From Cristatella mucedo (Eukaryota > Bryozoa > Phylactolaemata > Cristatellidae), in NCBI GenBank assembly GCA_009760855.2, contig WPIO01000044.1, positions 188,001-248,000 of the forward strand: DNA of 60,000 bases. The letters run 5' to 3'. Each line of letters begins with the position of its first letter. Within the stretch, counting starts at the first letter, position 1. The notes below the pieces were generated by a model, which had not been told where the DNA came from, searched no databases, and worked only from the letters and a program-made list of their open reading frames with translations. The translations under genes were made by a program, and so were the position numbers. Shown piece by piece: positions 43,807 to 56,052 of the stretch.

Positions 43807-45480
43807 ACATGCTCACTTAGCCACCTGTCACTGTGGGGGGCCTATAAATCGTCATGATTTCAATTATCCTGATTGCAACCTAGTAATTCATACAAAACAC
43901 AGTTAGTTTCTTTAATGATGGCCTGTAACACCCGAGTTTTGTGCCAATAATTATAATGTGAAATGCCGGGCGACAATCCAAATCGCATCCGGTTTTGATT
44001 ATTGTTAACCAGACTTATTCTCTTATCACAATGAACACATCTAGACATCGTGCACGAAATTGCTACTTCTTTGCCACATAGAAGCGCCCTAGTGTACAGA
44101 CTTGTGCCTACAAGTACATAATCGAGCAATTGCAGAGTCTGCTACAACAAAGCCGCCCTGGTCAACCATTGGCTTTTTAAGACAGCTATAAATGCATATT
44201 TAAGACAATATAGTACAATTAAACACAATAACTCATTTTGCAAGATGGCAGCTCTTGTTTTATAAAGCCTGGCCTATATAGAAAATTGCAATATACATAA
44301 AACCTAGCAACCACAACAGGGGATCAGAGGTGCATTGCCATTACATACCCAGTTCTCCCATATTGGATAGAGCTATATGCAAGGTACCCCCAACCCAACA
44401 TCATACACTAGGTCAAAACCCAGCAGCCAATCAGCAGAACGCCAGCAGCGATGCGAGAAAATGTCCGAGAAATCTGGCTGGAGGCCTCTGGTGGCCTTCG
44501 ATATTGGACCGTGCCACCTGCACACCGGAGCCTGGCTCTTCCTTAAGCCAGAGCTGCCTCCGAGCAACAGAACCTGGCTGGGCCTGCACCGACTAGCTTG
44601 ATTTAAGGCGGAATGTAGCGGCCGGCCGCCAGCATCCGAGGAACACGCCGGCCACTGCAAGCTCGCAGTGTAGAGTGAAGAGGCTCGGTGGTGGGACGAC
44701 CAGCATGCCCGGGCGACTTGGCCGTCATGCTCGTGGCTACCTTTTGCGAGCTCTGCAGGGTCGGACCTAGCAGCAGCGGTCCTGTTTTAGACTGCAGCAC
44801 ATCCTTAAAAAATCTACTACAGCACTGGAATACAATTAATTTTTACTGAAGACTAGGCCGCAACCAGGCAAACGGCGGCGACAGCCGGAGAGTCACTGGT
44901 TTAAGACCACCAATGGTAGTCGCATAACTCTACTTGTTGGCACTAGCGAGAAAAAAACGTTCTAGTCAGATAGATTTCTGGTTCTCAAAGATATATACGA
45001 TTTCTTTGCGACAACGATACCTTGAAAGAAACGACAGGCGAAAGCACGGTCCTCTCTAAACCATTTATTGAGCTTCACAAGCTAACCCATACCGATCGCA
45101 TTCACAGTCAGACCTCATAGGATAGCATAAAGATGGAACCATACAAAATTTAAGCGAGAACTTCACTCACACTTGATGCCTGAGGCACCCACGCGGCCAT
45201 GCATCCAACCACCTCGCACTGAAGCCAATCAATGGAAGCAAAGTAGATGAGATAGATTTGAAGTTCATGCGAATCTCACTATCGCTGAACTAAAAGTTTT
45301 AGCCGGTGGCTTATGGCACTTACCAAGTACGATAATATCGCCAAAGGCTTCGCAAATGCACTTCGGGCACGGGACCGGCAATGCGTAGCGACAACGGCCC
45401 GCACGAGGGTCCACTTCCATTCACCGTCCTTGACAGGGTCCTACAGCGTTTCAGTTTTTCGTTTTTCTTCAGTCGTTAAA

Positions 45481-45632
45481 ATGCTAGGGCTGTTGCTGTA
45501 CTCTTTTCTTTTTCAAGCGGCCTTTACGATCTCCTATTGCACTGCTGTCGATCTTTACGAAGTGTTAGGGGTATCCCATTCGGCAACCCAGCAAGACATC
45601 AAAAGTGCGTACAAGAAGCTGGCGAGGGAATG
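45481..45632 (+). CDS. DNAJC16: DNAJC16 exon 1: signal peptide and J-domain helices I-II
   Basis: Leader LGLLLYSFLFQAAFTIS, then VDLYEVLGVSHSATQQDIK and SAYKKLAREW. Ends in phase 2 at GAATG|GTAAGT, splitting the Trp codon just before HPD. Confidence 0.92.
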
Positions 45633-48600
45633 GTAAGTGCCCTACAACTTGAACAAGCATTGCTTGATTCCTGATCGAAGTCGATACCTAGTCAACGCCA
45701 ATTATATAGAAATCTCCGCATCATTAGTGTGCAGGCCGTGCTATTTTCATCTGCTTTTACATCTGGAGAAGGGTTTTTATAACTAGTAACCCGTCATAAA
45801 TAAGTATTCTTGAATAAAAAAAAAAGATCGCACAAGGGTCAAGAATGCTGCCGGCTTTTAGGCCTTAGCGGCTGAGCTGACAGAAGCCGACATAAATTTA
45901 ACACCGCCTTCAGATCGGTTGGTTTTATTTCGAGCCGGCAACACGATTCTGGCGATGGCCATCCCGATACACCCAGCACGTTTTCACCGATGATGTAGTC
46001 GTCCGAGAAACGCTTACGTTGTTTACTCAAACCTGAAAGCTGAGAATGTCTCACTCAAGTCGTATTTGAAACTTATAGCTTCCCGTAACAAGGATCCGAG
46101 CACCGTGCCTCCTCCAAGGTGGTGAACGACGTGCTGGACACCGGGGATCTCTTAGTACTAGATATTTACTAAACGTCCGCTCGCTAAAAACAAAGGGACT
46201 ACTTATCCGCGATCAGGTGGCCCAGGAGAAGCTAGGTGCATTTCTGCTTACCGAAACTTGGATGATGCCTTGTTCCAGTAGCTGTATAACGACCGTCGTT
46301 CGTCTCAATAGCCCGGCGAACGGTGCCGAATTTCGTAACTTACGTTCCCTTGGCCTCCCCGAGGAATCGCAGTGAGCCAACGATCATCCATCAGCCGTCG
46401 CCCTTAGAGCCAGGGTGCCGGCCGAGACCACCTCACCCGGGCTCTCATTCTATCAGTCCATACGTTCTGACAAGGTTGGTGGCGGGGTGGCAATTGTTGT
46501 TCATGAATCGTTTGGCTATAAGATGTGCAGTTTTTCGCATGGGCCATCGTTTGAATCAGTTGCAATCAGGCCCTCGTCAAAGGCAATGCCTCTCACTGTT
46601 GTGATATACCGACCTCTTTCTGGCTGTCTAAACTTGTTTATAGAGGAGTTTTCATAGTTCCTCGTTAAAATATTGGGGTGTGACAGGCCTTTACTGATTG
46701 ATGGAGACTTCAATATTCACGTTGACAGCCTTAGCAATAGCCAGGCCCGCTCATTTCGTGACTGTCTGGAGAATTTTGGTTTGGTCCAACACGTTAATTA
46801 TACCATCTACGTCGGTGGCCATATTCTAGATCTCGTGATCACTAAGGATGTCCTCCCCACTGACCTTGTGGGTGTGCCCACTGACCCTCTCGGATCATTG
46901 TTCGGTCTCGTTTACTGTTCCTGCTCATTTGTATAATATCGAACTTGTAACAGGGTAATATCGAACTTGTCAAGCGACATAACTTACAAAGCATTGACAT
47001 AGACAAATCTTTGAAATCTGTTTGTAGTGCAGGTCTTCTTGATCTGCACCCAGACTCGACCGGCAGCCTTGATAGCCACTGATGCAGTGAACATGACACT
47101 CATGAGTGCTCTTGACAAGCATACTCCTGTTCATTCTATCCGTGTACAGAGTCGTGGAGATTCCTTTCAATTTACAAAAAAACTCCTAAAGATGTGCCAT
47201 GTTAAGTGCATGCTTGAACGTCGTTTTAAGAAATTGGGGTCTGATGCAAATCTAGTCAATTTCAAAGACTTCCTTTGAGTTTACACCCGAAAGCTTAAAA
47301 AAGCCATTGCTTCTTTTTTCACTCTAAAGCTGAATTCCTGCCACTCGAACCATAAACAGATTTGTAAGACAGTAAACCATTTACTGGCCAATGCTGAGAG
47401 GTCTGACTTCCCAGATATTAACGGCTCAGCCGAAAAGTTTTCAGCCTTCTTTACCAAAATGTTGTGCACATTCGTGCCTCCATAAAGCCCCTCCGACTAA
47501 AGCAATTGTGGAATCCTAACCTGTGGCCTTTCTTAAAAGGTTTTCCGAGGTTTCTGCAGGCAATGTGGCTACCTTAATAAGGTCTAGCAAAAAGAGCTCG
47601 TCTCCTGAAGACCCTATATCATGATCTCTGTGATCTTCACTGGCAGACCAACTTAGCCCTGCCATAACCGAGATTGTTAATGCTTCTTTGGTAAAAGGGG
47701 TTGTCCCCAAGTCCTTCGTATCGGTAATCGTTAGACTCATACTTCAAATGCCTGGATTAGATGCGGAGGTCCTTGCAAACTATCGCCCAGTTTCCCTTCT
47801 TACTTTCTTGTAAAATATTCTTGTAAAAATTGTTGCTAAGCAGCTGGTTGAACATATTGAAAAGAACGAAATGTCAGAAACATTTCAATCGGGGTTCAAG
47901 AGGCAGCACTCCACTGAAACTGCTCTCCTCCGTGTTAACAATGACATTCTATGTGGCAGCGATGGCGGGAACGTCACTGCCCTAGCTCTGCTAGATCTTT
48001 CAGCTGCCTTCGACACCATTGATCACGATGTTCTACTTGAACGATTGAGAACAACGATCGGTCTGGCAGACGAGGCACTGGCTTGGTTGAAATCGTACTT
48101 GTCTGATCGTGTTCAATCCGTGTCGTGTGGGGGTCAGGTCTCATCCACCAGACCTGTGGAGTCCCTCAAGGGTCCGTCCTTGGTCCCTTGCTGTTCTCCA
48201 TTTATACTCAACCTCTTTGAAAATTGATTAAGGCCCATGAAATAGAATATCACTTTTATGCTGACGATACTCAACTGCATTTGTCATTTAAACTGTCGGA
48301 ATCTGCTGCAGCAACTGATAAACTGAATACTTGCCTTGCCGACATTCGATCCTGGATGCCGGCAAACTTCCTGAAACTAAACGACGATAAAACTGAACTG
48401 CTGCTCATATAACACCCTAAGCGTGTGGCTGGATTAGAAGGCTTTGCTCTTCTAATAGGTGATGCTGTTGTGCGACCATCACCGCGTGCTTAGAATTTAG
48501 GTGTCATCTTCGACAGCTGCCTAAATTTTAAAAGCTTCATTCAGAAGACTGCTTCTACAGAAAGCTGTCACGTCTGATCCTTACCAAAGATTAGAAACTG

Positions 48601-51600
48601 TGTTCCACGGTGTCTTGCAAAAAATTTAACTAGCTTCTTAGTTCTGTCTCGGCTAGATTATTGTAATTCCCTTGGCTGGGCTACCAAAGAAAGCCACTGG
48701 GCCACCACAACTGGCAATGAATGTGGCTGTAAGACTAGTATGCAAATCCCATAGGTTTGACCGTGTGTCTCCTTTGCTAAAAGAGCTCGAATGACTGCCG
48801 GTTGATCAACAGATACAGAGCAAAGTTATTATGCTGACCCACAAGGCCTGCCATGGCTTGGCTCCTCCATACCTAGATGAACTGCTGCACCAGTTTCAAC
48901 CTCCTCGTGCCCTCAGGTTCTTTATGGACAATAAATTAGCTGTTCCATTCCTCAGCTTAAAGACTGCTGACTGAAGATTTGGCTCTGCAGGTTCTAGAGT
49001 GTGGAACTCGCTTCCATGATTCTTACGCAATGGCAACTTCTCTCCTGCTATCGACTATGGCTCATTCTTTACAGCGGCCCTGAGCTGGTACTTCCATGCT
49101 ACTCACTACCTCAACTGCTCTCCTGACTCTGCTATGCTTCCCACTTTCTCTTTGTTGCATGAAACGGTCTGTTGGCTACCGAATGCATACTGAAAGCCGC
49201 TTAGGCTGTGAGTGGGCTATACGAAACTCTCCTGCGTAACACCCACATGGTCTCTATGACTTTGTGGAGTTGCAGACAGAGATACATTACATTGCATTAC
49301 TTCTATATAATAAGCATGATACCACTCACTATTTGATCACGTTTCCTTTGCAGCAAATGTAAAGCCCCTACAAAGAGATTGAGTTCTCTGAGGGCACTTT
49401 ATCGAGTGTATTATTATTATTATTGTTGTATGTTGTGGATGCTAGGGGCAAATCTTCACTGGGGTCGCCGTGTAGGCCAGTAACATAAACAACTCTTGCC
49501 TGGTCGCCGAGGCACCCAGCTGAAGTGCCGTCCTAGCATTGGGCGAAATCTGCCGTGGTGATTGGCCCCACCTATGTTGCAAAGGTACCGAAGCCATGTA
49601 TTCACAACCCTGGGGTCCTATGGTGGACTTCTGCTTGCTTTCAGCTGAAATAATGGGTTGGGTGTCGAATGTGCTCGCCTTCCATGCATGATGCTCAGGT
49701 GCTTCTCATGAGACCATCGACACGTGCTTTTGTCACTTTTCTTGGCCAAACCTCAGCAAAAGCTGTGAGGGCCTCATTGGCTCCACACGAGCCCGGCTCT
49801 TAGCTCAACTTTGAGTGCCGTTGTTTTCTGTTGCTTTTATATGCGGGTGGCTAGTGCTCAGTGACTGTGTTGCTGCGGCAAGCTTGATAGCTGCACGAAA
49901 CGCAGGTATGCCCTTGCAATCCTGTCACTTGGTCGCGGGTCCAGCAGAGAAGGTCGCCTAGTGACCAGCAAGCTAGCCGATTGACTGCGGAAGTTGCATA
50001 ATCTGCTTTCGGCTGTTGCGAGTGCCTGTGCCACGGTGGCTGTGCTGCTATCGTCGGCTCTGCTTTAGGCATCCCGACAAGAATAAAAGCCCAGATGCTG
50101 ACTCCAAGTTCATGCAGATCAACGAGGCATACGAGGTGCGTGCAGCGGCGCCTTGTATTTCCCTACTCTTCCCGCACGGTAGCCTTCTGAATGACACTCG
50201 GTGTGGATACTCCTGTCTATTACTCGGCCACGTGTGGAATAATGGCAAGGCGTTGGCTTGTGTGTTGTTGCTGCTGGTCATTGCTATCTGTCTGGATGTT
50301 CGTCATCGATTCGCTGAATGCGCAGGTGCTTTCTGACGAGCAGAAGAGAAGACAGTACGACCTGACTGGCTCGATGGCAAATAATCAAAGGGAAGCAGGC
50401 CACGTCGTGCGCACACCTTATGGCGATTTTCACTTCAGTGGCTATGGTGGGGATGATCATAGTGAGAAATACTCAATAACGGCCAGGTGAGTACTGGCAG
50501 TGTTTGTTTCATTAAACTATGTCAGCTGCATGCAGTGGAAAGATGCCGTGCACCATCTGTTTTTTATGAGCTCTACTTACCTAGTCTCTAACTAGCTGCA
50601 GTGATGTCTATAACCCTGCCAGGGATGTTGACTATCCATAGTCTGCTGCAATCGCTTGACATTCATAGATAGTACTTCCAGTGTTTTATCTGAATTCGAT
50701 CAATATCTAATAGAAGCTAATGCGTTGGAATTCATGACATAGGGACATCTTCATTCAATACTGCCAAAATAAAGCTAACAGCCTATTATTAATTTTCAAA
50801 GGTCACAAGTCTAGTCGAAAAATAATAGCATTGAACTGATTATCATAATAATACATTTCTATAGTGCCCTCAGAGAACTTACATCTCTTTCTAGGCACTT
50901 GACATATGCTGATGTATCGATCTACCTGCTGTCTCTAGTCCTTTCATTTTTTTTAAGAGTATTAGGACTCTTTAACAATAAAGAAGGGACATGCATGACG
51001 GTAGTGTATGCTGGATAGGCTACCCTGGCCAAACCCTGCGGTATGAGCTCAATAATAGAGACCGGTGGTTTGCACTCTGGATTATTGTATTGGTCAGAAG
51101 ACCGGAAGCCTCAAACAGACCTTAGCCCTAACTGAGTTGGCTACAGGTACGAGTCAGTTAAGCAGAACATAAATCTCCATGTTTGGTTCTGTCACAGAGC
51201 CATTGCCTTTTTCAAGTGTTTAACTTCGAGCATGATTGGTCTTGGTTGATCCATGCATTCCTTACCTTTAAAATTAATGCCTTTCACAGCTCATATTTGT
51301 GACTACTTGACATTGTTAATAGTGATAATAATAATCATTAAGATATTGGCATAGCACCGTCAGAGAACTTAAATCTCTTTCTAGGCACTTTATATATTCT
51401 CTCGAGCAAAACATGTAAATTGATTAATAATACCATGCACTGTATCGGCATGTCTAGGCATACAAATGACAATTCTTACGGACCGAGCAAATGCTGTAAC
51501 TGGTGGGTGTTCAGCTTCTTTGTCAATCTTGCCAAGCTTATCGAGTTCCAGGCTTTAAGAGAATGCTAATTGAAGGCATGATCTCCAAAGGATTCGAGTT

Positions 51601-54600
51601 TGGTTAGAGGCACTGCTAAATGACGAGTCGGAAAACCTGATGGTACGATGCCTATTCTGATTTCGATTTAGTTCGAATAAGTAGGCCGGAGCAAGAGTAG
51701 GAAGAGAGTTATAAAGGTGAGGGACAGAATCTTGAAATGGATACACTGCGTGATGGTGAACTAGTGCTGGTCGTCGGTAAGTAGTGTAATGTGGCAGCGT
51801 GATGTTGACGACAGACAAGCCTAGCTGCAGAGCTTTGTACCGACTGTAAAAAATCTACTTGCACTGGCAAGAAGACTTGAGAATAGCAAGCTACAGAATA
51901 CATGTCGGTATATCACTGTGCTTGGATCAGTTTGGCTGTCCTGTCCTTATCAAAGCTTTTGAAGCTTTTGATACCATTGATCACAAAGTTATTCTAGAGC
52001 GCCTCTCATCTCGCCTCGGCATCACTGGCACTGCTCTGCAGTGCTTCAGGTCCTATTTCAGTGGGAGACTCCAGAGTATTGATGTGAATGGACAAAGATC
52101 ATCTGAGGTACCTCTGAAATATGGAGTACCTCAGGGCTCCTTGCTAGGTCCGGTTCTTTTCACGGTTTATACTCTCCCTCTTGCTGATGTGATTGCCAAG
52201 CACAATCTAGGCTTTCACTTCTATGCGGATGACACTCAGTTGTACCTTTGCTTTAATCCCTCCCAGCCTTCGAGCACCTCAAATTCTCTCAACTCACTTG
52301 CTGCATGCATTGACGACATCCTCACATGGATGGCAGCAGGTTTTCTAAAACTAAACGATGATAAAACTAACTTGCTAGTTATGGGCAAACCCAGTGTGAT
52401 TCAGAGATTAGAAAGGTTTACTCTCAAAATTGGCTCTGCCAGCATATCTCCAGTTGAATCAGCTCGAAATCTAGGTGTCATATTCCAAAGCGACCTCTTG
52501 TTAGACGACCATATCAGCTCCACGGTCAAATCAGCCTATTTTCAGCTTCATAACATTGCTAAAATTCGGGCTTGTTTAGATAAGGATACCACGTCCAAGT
52601 TGGTCCATGCATCCGTGACATCCCATCTCGACTTCTGCAACTCACTGCTTACTGGCCTACCAGCATGTGCGATCAGGCGATTGCAGCTGGTGCAAAACTC
52701 CACAGCTAGGCTTGTCTGTTGTGAGCGTCGTAGTTGCCACATCACACCGCTTCTCACCAACCTGCACTGGCTACCAGTCAAGCAACGGATTGACAAGGTT
52801 TTGTCGCTCACTTTTAGGTCACTTCATTCTTTGGCTCCAGCCTACCTCTCAGATATACTCCCCCATCAGGCCAAGCATCGAACCACCCGCTTTTCGGAAT
52901 CCAAAAGTCTACAAATACCTTGTACAAACCTTAAATCCTTTGGAGACCGTGCATTTAGTTCGTATGCTCCCAAAGCCTGGAACTCCCTCGCGACCTGCAT
53001 CAGAACATCCCCTGAGCTGACCACATTTAAAAGGAACTTAAAAACACGCCTATTTAGGACAGCATTTAGTGGGTCCCTGTGATTCGTCCTTGATGTGCTA
53101 ATGCGTGCTGACACTGTGCGTGCTGCCACTAACCACATTTGCATGCTGACCCTGTGCATTTCACCCATAACCATGTTACTCATTTTGTTTGTTTATCAAG
53201 CATGATATTACTCACCATTCAAATGCATTTCACTTTGTGGCAAATGTAAAGCGCCTAGAGAGAGATTGAGTTCTCTGAGGGCGCTTTATCAAGTGCATTA
53301 TTATTATTATTATTATAAAGCTTATCGTGCACTGTTGCAACGGTACTTAGCAGAAAGTAGGCAACCGACTGTAGGGCTGATTTCATATTTTAATGAGACG
53401 TTGCTTTGGAACAGGACACCCAGATTGCATGTATATGTTACAGGAGATAATAATAATACAGCACCCTCAGAGAACTCAATCTCTTTCTAGGCACTTTACA
53501 TTTGCTGCAAAGGAAGCATGATCGAATGGTTATTTCGCGATCAGTTAGATTATCACATCAGTTAGGATTAGCTAAATCATCACAAGAATCACTTGGTAAG
53601 GAGCTAACCTGGGAGCTGTTAACGAAACGGTTGATCGTGTAGACAACATTTTTGGATTGTGCATCTGTGATGTTTGTGTAGGTGGTCTACCAATACCCAT
53701 TATAATATCTCTTATTGGAGTGGGAATGTGGGAACTGGGCGGAAGTTGCTTAAATTCTCCTGATCTAGTGTTGATTTCTTAATGAATGGCCTGACAACAG
53801 CCTCTCTGAGGTATGCATACACAAAACCTGAGTCAGAGGACACGTATTGTGTAAGTTATGTAGGGTAGCAGCTAATTTAGGCATCTCCGAGAACTGTAGG
53901 TGGGGGTCTAGCAGGGAGTGGTCTTCTTAGACTCAGAGATTGACTTCCAGATGAGATCAGCAGAGTTATGTTGAATGTCAACGTTGAGGTGAAGCACAGG
54001 AGGGAGATTTTAAAGAGTTCTGCGGATGAGTTACCTTGGAGTGGACTGTTTGATTGTATCTACTTTGCTTGCAAAAAAGCTGGAAAAACGATCGGCCAGA
54101 TGTACTAGTTATGGGCACAGCTAGTTTTCAGTTTTTCATCAGAAATCGGACAACCTCACCCTCAAAATGAGTGCAACCAGCATATCTCCTCTAGTATCTG
54201 CACACAATCTGGGAGTCCTATTCTAAAGGGACCTTTCATTGGACGACGATGTAAACTCCTCATCTGAAAAATCGGCCTGCTTTCAGCTACTTTACCTAGC
54301 AAAAATTTAGGTTTGTGTAGACAGGAGTATCACATCCAAGCTGAGCCATGCATTTGTGACATCCTTTATCGACTTCTGTAACTCACTGCTTGCACATCAC
54401 ACTTCTTCTTGCCGACCCGCACTGGCTCCCCATCAAGCAGCATATTGACCTTAAGGTTTTTTCTGGTTTGTAAGTTCCTTCATTCTCTTGCACCAGTGTA
54501 CCTATCCGAACTACTTCCCAATCAGGTTAGGTATTGTACCACCCGCCGGTCTGACTCAAGTCGTTTACCTCAAACCAACCTCAAATCCATTGCAAACTGT

Positions 54601-56008
54601 GCCTATAGTTCGTATGCTTCCAAAGCCTTGAAGCCTCTCTCGACTGACTTCGCGACATCTCCTGACTTGAGGACATTTTAAAAACTCTCTTTTTTCTCAC
54701 AGATCAGCTGGCCTTTAATTTCAAGAAGCTTAATATGCAATATTATCAAGAAGCCTTGACAAGAAGCTAAATATGCACCTGCTCCTCACAGCATTTCCTA
54801 GATTTGTGTGAGTTGTCCGTTGTGTGCTAATGTGTGCTTACACTGCATCTTATCAGGAACCAAGTGACCAAGTGATAAGCTTCCTTTTAAGAATATGTTA
54901 GATTTCTGGAAAGAGATTTAGTTACGGAAGTGCTATAAATATGTCTTGTTTTTATTATAATTATTATTATTACTATTGCTAAGAGTTGCTAGAGAAGGTG
55001 CTGACCTGGGTATTATTAAGAATGGTCGACAAAAGCATGCACTGCAAAATGTAAAGCGCCTAGAAAGAGATTAAGTTCTCTGAGGGCGCTTTATCAAGTG
55101 CAATATTATTATTATTATTGTTATTACTGTTGATTGCAAATATGTGATTTCTGGGTTATTATAGATGCCAGACTTGATAATAATAATAATAATAGTAGCA
55201 ATAAATTTATGTAGGTCCCTCAGAGAAGTGAATCTCTTTCTAAGCTCTTTACAGGTGCTGTAAAGAAAGAATGACCAAATGATTAGTGGGAATATTCGAA
55301 ATGGCTTCAAGCATAGCATTGTTAGATGTGACATGTACAGGGTAATCACGAAGACATGGTTAATAGCAGCAGGCACAGGCACAGTGTCAGCATGAATAAG
55401 CACACACACAAAAACAAATCACAAGGACCCAAAGACTTGGATTTAGCTAAGATATGTATATATATACACATACATACATATGTGCTTGGGTAGCACCCTC
55501 ACCCCTGGCAGGGCACCACTGGCTAATGTATGTAAGAACTTAAACATTTCAATAGATCTTTCTATATATGGTGCTGCTGCCACAAAGGTCAGAGAATCGT
55601 CGATGACGCGTGGCTCATCAACCGGTGCTGCAGGTTGCTCGAGCAGAGGCTGTTCGAAGAAAGTCGCCGGAAGCCCTACGTAGTGTTCGTGTGCGTCGAC
55701 TACGACATCGACTGCTTGCGTGCCAGGCCGGTGTGGAGCAAATTCGTCGAAGACATGGAGAGCATAGGTTGGTGCAGCATCGGCTTCTGAAGTGGCTGCT
55801 ACTGGCAGCTACCTCAGTCCATCTGTGCTTGTGACTGAACTATGCAATTGGAGCAGGTGCCACCGCTGTCCTCTAATTGTCCTCCACTGTGACCCGGGCC
55901 AGGGGCCTTCGGTCTGCTCCTTGTAGCAGGGCAGTGTGGGCTGAGCAGCAGTGCAGTGACCGGTGCTGCTGCTGCTGGTGCTGCTGCTGGTGCTGCTGCT
56001 GCTGCTGG

Positions 56009-56052
<44 letters not shown>

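Larger units (their letters stand above)
39438..45480. other. Intergenic interval between SCAP and DNAJC16
   Basis: The two genes are divergent, so both promoters lie in this 6 kb. It contains a small candidate ORF (40487-40738), the decayed multicopy-gene relic (about 41060-42250), an S2 SINE (43068-43228) and a LINE A end (43517-43806). In 43860-45300 I see nothing convincing. Confidence 0.5.
45633..50068 (+). other. DNAJC16 intron 1
   Basis: 4.4 kb, mostly the LINE B copy (46140-49305) and an adjoining LINE A tail (49310-49432). 49440-50060 shows nothing recognisable. Confidence 0.65.
50487..55594 (+). other. DNAJC16 intron 3
   Basis: 5.1 kb containing seven LINE A fragments in both orientations, including the best-preserved one. 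Only short unique stretches lie between them (50510-50830, 53540-54080). Confidence 0.7.

Noticed and set aside
51320-53321. Twin-priming inversion as the origin of the head-to-head LINE A pair
   Set aside because: Both halves carry their own 3' UTR and A/T-rich tail, so they are two insertions, not one inverted 5' segment.
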